From the NCBI GenBank assembly GCA_031308135.1, contig JAHLJT010009436.1:218689286-218753285 (forward strand): a stretch of 64,000 nt of DNA, read 5' to 3'. A program made the translations under genes and the position numbers. Each line of letters begins with the position of its first letter. The stretch's first letter is position 1. The notes beneath the pieces were generated by a model that saw only the letters and a program-made list of their open reading frames with translations, searched no databases and had not been told where the DNA came from. The stretch comes from Acheta domesticus. Taxonomy: Eukaryota > Arthropoda > Insecta > Orthoptera > Gryllidae. Below are positions 44,859 to 56,800 of this stretch, piece by piece.

Positions 44859-47800
44859 CTACACATTATCTTTATCATTTGTTTCATGTTTTGCCACAGA
44901 TGAACTTGAACAATCCTCAGGGTCGGCTTTGGACAACTTACTTGTTTTTGTTTCTTTTTCACCAGAATTTTGTTCATCACCTTTACTAGAATTAACTTCA
45001 TGTACCTCTGCAGGTTCTTTTTTGATATTAGCACGCGTTTCAGTGGTTTTCTTTTCATCTTCACGACACAACTGAATGTCTTCTATTTCATTCCGGAATG
45101 CAGGGACAGAGGATAACACTGGCACAACCTTCTCTTGTACCTCTCTTAATGTCAACAAATATGTCTCAGATCGGGCCTAAAAATTAGAAAAAAGAAAAAT
45201 TAAGTTATACATTATAGCAACTCCCAACTTTACATTTTAAAAAATGTCAAAAGGGAACATAACCACATGATGCTATCAGTGCAATAGAGAACTAACCCCC
45301 TCTTTTTGTAATTTGATTTTAATGCTTTTGCCACATATCATGCTGCAAAAACACATATAAATGGTCTGTGTTTTCATTTATAATTACAGTGTAATTTCAA
45401 AAAGAAATGTTTTAGCATCAAGCATTTTTGTACTACAGTTTTGTTTAGAAATAAATTTGAACTTTGGGTCTTCGATGTATTATCACTTGCTCTTAATTGC
45501 AGATTTTATAGTAAAAACACTAAAATTTAATAATATATTAAAATTAACAAAGGAACACTTATCCACCACCATTTGTTTATTATGTCGTTGTCAAGACTGT
45601 CTACAATATAATAAATATTTTATTGTAGGTTGTTGTCCCTGGCAGATCCAGAGGGGAGCATGAGCAAGGGGAGCATGAGCCTCCAAAAGGCTTAGTTTTC
45701 TTTTATTCGGCAAAATTGATTTAAATATTTATTACGCTTGAATTATGTAATTATTTAAACAATAATATTGTATAATATCATATCTACAATACATAAATAT
45801 ACAATATAATATGAAACATGTTTATTTAACAAAAATCTGAGATGGCTCCCCTCTCCACAAATGATCGGCTGGATCTGCCCCTGGTTGTCGTTTTGCTTTG
45901 CAAACTGCAAATGATCTACAGAAAGTTGACGATGTTTTGTCATTGGTACAAAAGAGTGTGTGTACAGATGGGGAAGTGAAGATAGCAACAAGTTTTGGAA
46001 GCTAGAAAGTGATTGTTTATAAAAGCAATGTCCGGCAAAAGCCCATGACCCTTTACAACAATATGTTCAGTGATTATGATTTTATGTGATGCATTGTTTT
46101 TAAGTTAAAGTTGGATAATAGGATATCCTACAATCATCCACTACAATATACTCATATAGATTTTGACAAATACGGAGGTTGTTCGATAAATAACTGGGGT
46201 CGCATACTAAGAGATGACAACAGCAACAACCGTGTATATGGATTTCTAAGCTTCAACAATGTACATAGAAATTTCATTGTTGCAAGTCATTTATCCCACA
46301 AGATCATTGTTGGACAGCAACTTGAATACAAATTTTTAGCAAACCAGAGTGAGAAATGGTTAGAATTGGAAGGATAGTGTCTACATCAGGTGACTCATGC
46401 CTTTCCTCTGAGACTGTGAGACTCTTGGATCTCTTTAAAGATGATAGGACAAACATTGAAGATGCAGCATGACATAGAGCTCCAAAAACAGCTGTGACAT
46501 CACAAAACATCGACAAGATCCATTACATTGCTTTAGAAGTCAGGCAAGTGACAGAGCGTGAGTTAGCAGAGACCATAGGTATCTCAAATGAGTGCATTTT
46601 ATTTTGCATCATAAATTTGAGCATGAAAAAGCTTTGTGCCAGATTGGTGCTGTGCTTGCCAACTGCAGAGATAAAACAAAATTTGCTGTGTGTTTGCAGC
46701 TACTCAAATCCAGCGGATTTTTTGCATCATTTAGTTACTTGATAAAACTTAAGTTCACCATTACACTCCAGAACTAATGGTGCTACAGAATGGCTCAGAC
46801 TTTCTTGTAATAATTTTATAATTTCTTTGGTCTGTGCTAACTTTTGATCTTGCCCCACCCTCTTTCCAGCTGTCATCTAACTTGCAACCCAAATTATATT
46901 TTTGAAATTTTCTAAATTTTTCAGTGTCCTCATGGTATAGGAGTTTTCACGCTCAAATGGTCCCAGAGAAAGTGGATCATACCAACTTCATGAATATCAC
47001 CCGTAATTCTAACGACATTAATTTAGGGACTTTTCGTTACACTTTAAGTTTAGTACAAGTCCAGTTCAGAGGAGTCAACCATCAATGAAACTCCCCATGG
47101 GTTGGCACATACGCGCCGAAATAGAATGTGTTTAGCTGCGGTTGGCATCTTTTCATTTGTTTAATTTTCTACCAACATGTTCAAAACTGCACTCTTGAAC
47201 GCGTAGAAGCATATTTACAATTTTTTAATTGAATTTGTCATTTTTGATTTGACTTTCTCATCCCATTATACGTTTTTGAATTTTTAAACGACAAGTTTAG
47301 TACAAGTCCAGTTCAGAGGAGTCAACCATCAATGAAACTCCCCATGGGTTGGCACATACGCGCCGAAATAGAATGTGTTTAGCTGCGGTTGGCATCTTTT
47401 CATTTGTTTAATTTTCTACCAACATGTTCAAAACTGCACTCTTGAACGCGTAGAAGCATATTTACAATTTTTTAATTGAATTTGTCATTTTTGATTTGAC
47501 TTTCTCATCCCATTATACGTTTTTGAATTTTTAAACGAGACAGTGGAAACAATGCCAGGTAAGCGTGTTAAAATTACACATGCAAATCGTGTTAAACAAT
47601 GAATATTAAATAGTGCAGCAAGATACAATGTTATTGCTCTTTATGAGAATTCAAAAGCGAATTAGAACTAGAAAGGATGATGAAAACGAATTCCGAATGT
47701 ACATGTGAAGTGGCATATTTATTTCAGGTAAGATGTTTATGGAATATAAAAAATCTTAAATTTTCCCACTAAGTAATACATTATTTCTGCATTACCACAT

Positions 47801-50800
47801 GCAGGTATTTTGTATATTTTTGGTTATATCTATAAATTAGATTGAACATATTTTAATTCATGTTGTTTGGTCTAATAATGAAGCCATATGTGAATAAATT
47901 AACATTACAAATGTATGTGAACCTCTAAACTGCAGTTCATATTGACTTCACAATATTCTTTCAGTACTGTGAAGGCAGTATTGAATCAGATGACTTAGAT
48001 GGGTGGGAAGAAAGCAATTGCAAGATTCATAAAAAACTCATGATGGTAACGTTCAACGTATAAGTGAATATTTTTGTACTTTGTATTGGGTATAGTTAGC
48101 AAAGAAGATATAACAGGAAAATTTCTTTACAGGGAAAGTTCTTTCAGAAAAATAAGTTTGGGAGAATATCAGAGGAAATTATGATACATTCTTTTCCCAA
48201 GGATCTAAACCTTCTTTGTTCAGAATTCTGAAATGAATTTTGTTAGGAAAATGGAAGCAAGTATATTGTTTATAGGGGAAAAGATGATGTAAGTTATCCA
48301 GAAGAATTATTTTTGTCAGCCTTATTAGTAGTAATAATAATATCAATAGTCAAAATAATAACAATAATATCTGTCAGAATTGCTTCAATGTATGACAAGA
48401 TACTTTGCTCTAGCAATTCATATTCAATAAATCATATGCAGATTTACATTGCTTTGAACATAGAATTACAGATTACATACTTTGATACTTTCATACTCTC
48501 ATGGAAATATATTTAGTATTTTAAATGTGAGACAGTATTTATTATGTAAACCTATATTATATTATACATTACACTTTGCAATACTTTTATATAGTATTAA
48601 TGTAATTATATAATTATATTATTTATTGAAAATGTTTGATATTTTACAGTCATGGCTGACCCAAATAAAGGGGTGTATGTAGTACACAATAAGAACAAAG
48701 ATTTATGAACCCTGGCCAGAAAGCCCATGAGCAGATGTGTAATGTAGGTATCATAAGTAAAATAAGACCAATACTGCTAACGTTCTGTGCAAAATGGGAA
48801 TATTTTTAAAATATTTATTGTCAGGATACATGATAAATGCAGTATATTAAAATTCTTGCATTTTAATTTTCATATTTTCATATTCACCTTCATTTATTCT
48901 ATTAAAATGATTTAAGCAGTTATTATAAAAATTAATTTGTTTCAAGTGTTAAAAGAAATTACCCACAAGTGTGTAGTTGATAAATTACTGAGAATTGAAG
49001 GGCATACTGTTTCAAGGTTTACTCCCTATAACAGCATGTTCAATTCAACTGAAAATGTGTGATCTCAGTCAAAGGAATTCTTCAATAAGAATGTCCTTAG
49101 AAGATCTTGCTATAGAATGGAAAAGGCCAGAAATCTTTGGAAGCAGGATTTAAAACGGGTATCTTAATTTTCTAAATTCATTGACACATTTAACACAAGG
49201 AAAATGAGGTTCAATATATTAAATTTAGTAAAGTGTAATGAATACATTATTTTTTTTAAGGTGTCAACTACAAACTGGAAAAATGCAGTGGATTATTCTG
49301 AGAAAATACTGGTAGTATATAGAGAGAAGGATGGGGTAGATTGTCAAAACAAATTTACTGTACATCTGATCAGGGACAGTGTAGATGAAGATTTCACAAA
49401 AAAAACTTAACTGTAAAAACACTTGTTTGTAATTATTGTGAAATAAATTTACTTGGTAAAATATTACAAATAGTGTTTTAACTCTTCTTTCCTAGTTTTT
49501 ACTGTTGAATTGTTGAGATGAAATATATTATTGTGATTGTGAAATGGAAACAAATGAAATTTATGAAATAATACTCTGATATCAAATTTTTAAAATTTTC
49601 CTTCCATTCATTCTATATTCTTATCAATCATTAAAAATCTTTGAAATTAATTAATTTATTCCCCTTTAAGCTTTCTAATTATGTTTGCATTTTGCAATGA
49701 AGTAAAACATTAAACTTCTCATATTTCAGCATTATGAGTTTCAGGAGAAAATTATCAAAATGATAATTATTTCAATGTTTCAAAACATTCAGTTGATTAA
49801 AATTAACATAACGAGAGAAGTTCCTGATGACAAATTTCTCGAATTGCGTATGTTTGAATGTAGCGCCAAAGTCTACCTTCATGTACATTTTCGAAGTTGG
49901 CAGGGCCGAATGGCTGCCATATTGAAAATGGAGCCCTTTTTTTTTTCTTTTAAGTCCTTTAAGCTTTACTGTTAATTTGAAATTGGAAGCTTTTTCACAA
50001 AAAAGGCTTGGTTTTTCAAAAACTTCACTGAAAGTCATTTGAAGCACTTTTACTTGCGTACGCAATCATGTTCACAAATTGCAGGAAATGTGCATTAATA
50101 TGTACATTTTATGTGTGTTTATGTTATTTAATATGTGCATAACAGGGGTGAGCAATATTTAAGAAATGTTTATGTAATTTTTGAAAAAACAAAAGTATAC
50201 AGCAAAACAGATTTAGAGTCATCTGTTATGTGCATTTTGAACTATTCGTATGAAAAGTTTGAAGAAAAAATTTGGAGCCTTTAATAAGAAAATGGTGTTT
50301 AAACTTTTCTGAATGGCGGAATTATCACAGAGCACTTTTGAGAAACTTCGTAAGATGTCATTTAAAGCACACGTGCTCATAAACTCAAAAGCGTGAACAA
50401 ATCTCCACTAACAGAAAATATCAACAATGTGAGAGATACATCAAAAAAATTATATTTTTGCTCTTTTCAATTAAAAAAAAAAAACAACAAAAATTCAGCA
50501 ATTTGGCACTTATGTCATCTGATAGAGTACATTTAGCACTATCCCTAGCAATATTTTAAAGAAGAAAATTTGAATCGCTTTTGAGAAAATCTTGATTTTT
50601 GTTAATTTTTTAATATTGCACTGCACGCAATGTTGCACAAAACCTACATAACCTTCATGAAAGAACTAACAATGGAGAAAAAATGTACATGAAGGAAAAA
50701 TCATTATCTTCAATTTTGTAATAGTATATCTGAAAATTGGAAGTAAACAGTGAAAAACAAACATGCTATCTTTATAAGTGTTTTTTACTCTATTCTTCCA

Positions 50801-53800
50801 AAAAATTTAAAGAACAAAGGGTCCCCCCCGATAAGATGGTAAAAAGTTCCCCTCAACCAAATTACATAGGAGTAGTTACACTATAATTCTAACATAAAAA
50901 TAATATTTTTGAAAGGCCTCCATCCCACCACCCACACCCCTGTACAGCCAAAAACGTGTTTTTTTAATTTCAATTTTTTTCGACAACTTAACACTATTTT
51001 ATCAGACTGAAAAAAGATGATAAATAAGAACACAACTTGGACTATCAGAAAAACATTTTTCAATATTTTCTCAGGCCCAAATTCAAACACAAAAAAATAT
51101 TTTCGAAAAAAAATATCAAAGGTTTCTCTTAAAACACAAATTGTTGTGCATTTTTTTCAGATTTTTTCGATTGCTGGCTGCAGTTAAAAAAATGAAAACC
51201 ATTTTCCTGCCATTAAAACACCTGGACTTTCAATATACTTTGAAAATGACTGCAACGGTTCTGTGCATTTATTTCAGTGTTTGTATACATACATTTGTAT
51301 ATATTGTTGTAGCACCCAATAAAGTTTTGATTTAGGAATATACTTACAAAGTATCATTTTTAAAGCTTTCTAATCATTTGCATAAGTAATCATACGCTAC
51401 GGAAAGACGATAGTTTTCGCGATTTATAAGAAACAATCGACACAAGACCTTGTAAGTGTGATACTGGTGGATAAAGAATTACACCCCATCCTACATCAAA
51501 CAGATTTTAGAAGAAAAAATAGAAGTTTGCAGATTATGACATACAAAAAAAGATTATTGCAACACACATTATAATGGCAAATAACTCGGAAAAGATGCTT
51601 CCTAGGCCTTTTAAACAAGGTTTGCTTATCTCATGGGGACACGACTTTTTTTTTGAGAACAAGTAAATTCTAACACGACATGTTTTGGAGGACGGGTAGA
51701 TGACAAATGGGGAAATGATAAGGGACATTTCAAGTCCAGGATAGATGGAGGAGAGTGGGGAAGTGTAGGGGAACAGATTAGGCCCCGATTATGTTGTTGG
51801 GATGTACGTATATTTTTCAAAACATCACTTTTATGATCATCCTATTTTACAATTTTGCATATTAGTTCTTTTGGGTGCCCCCTTTCCGTAGCACTGATGG
51901 ACAGAAAAGAGAAGCCTATATCAATGTAAAATTAAATTGAAGGAAAATACTGAAATTATCTTTCACGATAAAATTAACAGGGCTATTTTATTTTCTGCGA
52001 ATTTTTATCTCAACGCTCAGCAATACTGGAATGAATCCTCTCGCACAGTATCGGGTTTATAATGCCGTAAACTACTTTTCGGTGATGGGAGTTTGCAGTT
52101 GGGTGCTACATTAAATCAATTTTCAATTTTCGTACAATTATTATTTACAAAGTGCAGAGTTTTGCACGTGTACAGATTGTATGAGTGTCTCCATATTTAT
52201 ACATATTCAAGAACAAATACTTAGGTAAAGGGAAAAACAACTTTTTCTGTATTCTGAAACATCTACAGACGTGAGACCACAGGCTTCCGCAACCAATGCG
52301 TTACTATTTATCTGTCCGAGAGGCGCCGCGTTCTATGCTCAGTTATCAACGTTTTAGCTGCTATTCTGTGGCCTTCCTCCTCAAGCAAGGTCGCACATGC
52401 CTAGGACGCGGACTACCGAACTGCCAAGTGGTTGACTACAAATGTCTTAGTTTTTTTAAAACTATGACCCAGCTATTAAAAAAAATATGAAAAAATTCAT
52501 AAGCATTCTCAGATGAAGTTTTAAGATTATTTTCGTGCCAGTGTCTGTGTTCTAAGACAAGTAAAAGAGTTCTTGTAAATCTGGGTCTAACCTCTTCCCC
52601 TTCATTTTTCCACATGTCCCCCAATTATCCCTCAAATATGACCGAATTATTATTTAATAAACTGCGAAACACTATTATCTTTCCTTAGCGTATGATATTC
52701 TCATACAAACGATTAGAAAGCTTTAAAAAATGATAATTTTTAAGTATATTCCAAAATTAAAACTTTATTGGGTGCTACAACAATGTATACAAATGTATAA
52801 TAAACACTAAAATAAATGCACAGTACCGTTGCAGTCATTTTCAAAGTATATTGAAAGTCCAGGTGTTTTAAAGGTGGGAAAATGGTTTTCATTTTTTTAA
52901 CTGCAGCCCAGCAATCAAAAAAATCTGAAAAAAAATACACAACAATTTGTGTTTTAAGAGAAACCTTTGATATTTTTTTCGAGCCTGCTCCAGTCTTCTA
53001 AGACACAGTAAAAAATATTTCTTGATTTTTTTTTCGAAAATATTTTTTTGTGTTTGAATTTGGGCCTGAGAAAATATTGAAAAATGTTTTTCTGATAGTC
53101 CAACTTGTGTTCTTATTTATCATATTTTTTTGAGTCTGATAAAATAGTGTTAAGTTGTCGAAAAAAATTGAAATTAAAAAACACGTTTTTGGCTGTACAG
53201 GGGTGTGGGTGGTGGGATGGAGGCCTTTCAAAAATATTATTTTTATGTTAGAATTATAGTGTAACTACTCCTATGTAATTTGGTTGAGGGGAACTTTTTA
53301 CCATCTTATCGGGGGGGGACCCTTTGGAGTCATTTTGAGAAAATTTTGAAAATGTCCCTGCGGGTTTCATATAAAGTAACCCCAAATTTTAAAGAAGGTT
53401 TTTCAAAATTGAGCCAGAGCGACCAGGGTATAACCATTTTGGAAGAAAAAAAAGAGAGAGAGAGTTAGACAGAAAAAAGAGAAAGAAAAGGAAAAAAGAA
53501 AGAAAAATCCCTGCGTATGGTTGAGGCACTAGTGTTGATGGATGGATGTTTTGAAAGAAACTTGTTTGGAACACGGGGACTCCAAAACATGTATTTCTGC
53601 AGCATTACATAATTTTCTCTATACTATGTATATTACTCTGTATATACACGTGCGTATACAAGAAAATAAAATTGTCTGCAAGAGGAGAACAGGCTCCAAA
53701 CAAAGTGAAATGCAATCCATCAGCAGAGAAGGTGATGGTGTGAGTATTTTGGAATGCTAAAGGGATTTTCTTATAGACTACCCCAAAAAGGGAAAAAACA

Positions 53801-56800
53801 CCAATATTACACATCCCTTCTGGACAAACTCCAGGCAGCTATCATGGATAAATGTTCCGCAATGGCAAGAAAAAAGTGCTGTTCCATCATGATAACCCAT
53901 CAGTACATTCAAGCCATTCTACCTAGCAAAAATTGACTGAACTAAGTCTTCAACTGCTTCCACAACTGCCCTATTCACCTAATTTGGTCCCCCCTCGGAC
54001 TTTCATTTGTTCCCAAAATTAAAAAACTTTCTGGCTGGACAAATATTTGTGAGCACTAAAGAAGCCATCCAGACAACCAATTTATAGGTTTTGAAGAAAA
54101 TAACTTTGAAGAAAAGGAATCTTAAAAACTACAACTCAGATTTTTTTTTAATGCATATTTTCTTCAAAATTCTATTTCTTTAAGGCCAATTAAAACACCA
54201 CAATTTTCGAAAATTTCAGATACTCAAATTATTTTTTGCAGTGTCAGGAACATTCATAAGTTGACTGAAGTGTTTGGTGTTGGGAAAAATGAAGTAATCT
54301 AAGTACATAAGTTCGCATCCACCGAAAAAATTTTCTGCATTGGAAACACTTTTCTAGGTTGAAGTAATATTTTAATATTTCATAAATGTTAAACATTAGC
54401 CAAGAAATCACGTGCTGCTGCAGCACTGTTGTGTAAGGAAATAAAATCCTTCATTCTGAACAACGGTATGTCCTTGGAAGAACTTTCACATTAAAGGCAC
54501 TAGATATGATTCGTCACTTGAATGACACACTTTAAACAATAGGGAAATGGTAAATTTACTTGCAAGTAAATGTGTTTGAAAGAAAAAAAAAGAAAAAGTA
54601 AAAGAAACAAAAATTTTAAGACCAAGCTGAGAATAAATCTACATTTATTTTCAATTGGCGGAGTGTTTCTATAGAACTTAAAAATAAGGACCGTAATTTT
54701 CTTGACCACAAATTCAGAACAGAACTCACAGAAAGTAATTTGTAGCTTATAATGAGCAAATGATATGACGTGACTGAGCCACAAGTGAATGATGCATTGA
54801 AAGATCCATCAGGGTGACCAGCAATCTTGCTTTTTGGAATTCAAGCCTCCCGGTTTTCCAGGTCTGCGAATATACACATTCCGGGTTCTGTTTCGCACAT
54901 TACAACACTTTTTTTTTTTTCTGATTTTCACTTAACCATACTACATTACTCATGCACTTCTCTTTTGCAACTGAGTTATAGTGTAAAATTTTGTACAAAA
55001 AAGAAAGAAAGAAAGAAAGAAAGCTCAGTTTATATTTGTTTTTCTAGGAAGCATATGCTACTCATTCATATTCAGAGTCCTGAAACGGTTAAGAAAGTAT
55101 TTTTTTTCGGTCAGAAAGTCGATCTCGGAGTTGATGCCAATGCAGGGTTTGAAGATGCCTTAGATCGGTTTCGGAAAATATCGATCTTACAGTGAATAAT
55201 AGTTTTTAACACACAAGAATATTTTTTTTCAAAATGGATATTCTGCAATAGATACTACCGGCCTACTAATCAGTTCTCACAAATTTAGAGGACAACTAAA
55301 ATATATGACATACGTGAAAAATACTATTAATAAGGCAGCAAGATTTTCATTTTTAATAATATTTTTGAATTTTCAGAATGAATAAATCTTTATATTTGCT
55401 TGAAACATCCTAAATATTTTAATTTCTTGGAATTTGGAAGATTAAATAATTGAGTTTGCAATGCAACAATTTAAAAAAGTTTTTCAGTCATAGTATTTAG
55501 GATCATATTAGTTTTGTTGCCCATTTAAATTCTGTTATGAGACTTCCAGATTTTTTTCAGAGATTTTGCTTTTTAGACTTAACACAGTTTCTATGGATAG
55601 GTATCATTTAATCATTGATTTTATCTCCGTTTTAATAACGGCATTTGATATTTTAAAACATAAATGTTTGTTCATTTTCGAACTTTCCTACTAGTCTTGC
55701 ATAATATTAATTTACGATTGCATTCAATGATTTACTGTATCCACAGACATAGGCTCTAGCTGTGATCTCTAATGAATACAATGAGTATGAAGACATTGAC
55801 TGTTTAAGTAGTTTCTCCATTTGTTAATTGTAAGCATCAACGTAGTACCATGTTACAACAATAAACAAGAAAAAAATCTTAATTGATTCCAGAATGTTCG
55901 CTCCCATACAATCGAAACTATTTTACATTGAAAAAGACCTACATATTTGATATTAGGGGCCTGTTGTCAATGTAATGAACCCCCACTACTGTTGCATGTA
56001 GCGAAATGAGGACTCATGATAATGCATATAGATATTAATAAAGGCTTCAACCGTTGTTTACAATAATTGTAATGTTGTTAAAGTTATAATTATTATGTTT
56101 CTTTTCATGGTGTATTAAATTAAAATTTAGGTGTAGATAAACAAGAAAAATAAATTGAGTCCAGCGCATTAGTAGGCCTACTTGTGTTAAAAATGGCCAT
56201 GTGAGTCGGGAAATGTAAATTAGAGAGATGGAATGATTGAGGACATGTTAATTCTACCTACATTTCACCTACACACGCGGGAGTGTTTGAAGTTGTGTGA
56301 TGCGTGAGTCAAGGACTACACAATCCTCGACCATAGATGGGGAATTTCTCAGATATACTTTGATTTTCACTCGCCATAATCACGTATTGAGTTGAATAAA
56401 CTCTTTACTGAATACGATGCCGTAAGTGAATTTGTGCTAAATGGTGGAGATAAATCTGAAAATAATGAAAAATCCCAGTTTTCACATCAAATTCCTGTTT
56501 TTCCTCTGGTTCTTCCAGATTTTTTCAAAATCCTGTTGTTGTTTTTTTTTCCAGTTTTCAAGAATTCCAAGTTCGCTAGCCACCCTGTCCATTCAAGAAC
56601 AAGGCCATTATTGAGTTTTACACCTGTCATCCTCAATGGTTTCTTGAAGTAAGAAAGCTTGTGGCTGGAATGTTTACCACCTTTACACTTACCCCGCACC
56701 ACTTATACAGGCATGCCAAAGATTACTTGTATGATGTGATCGAGATGTGCACACAAACACATTCATGAATTTTTAAGAACAAGACTAACACCACAGTTGA

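Noticed and set aside
44732..45064. 110-codon minus-strand ORF overlapping the last CCAR1-like exon
   Set aside because: It is in another frame of the exon whose acceptor, phase and acidic tail support the 44859-45176 reading.
54827..55195. 122-codon plus-strand ORF in the CAGGGTGACCAGC element
   Set aside because: It starts inside the terminal repeat and runs through (AAAG)n, with no domain recognised.
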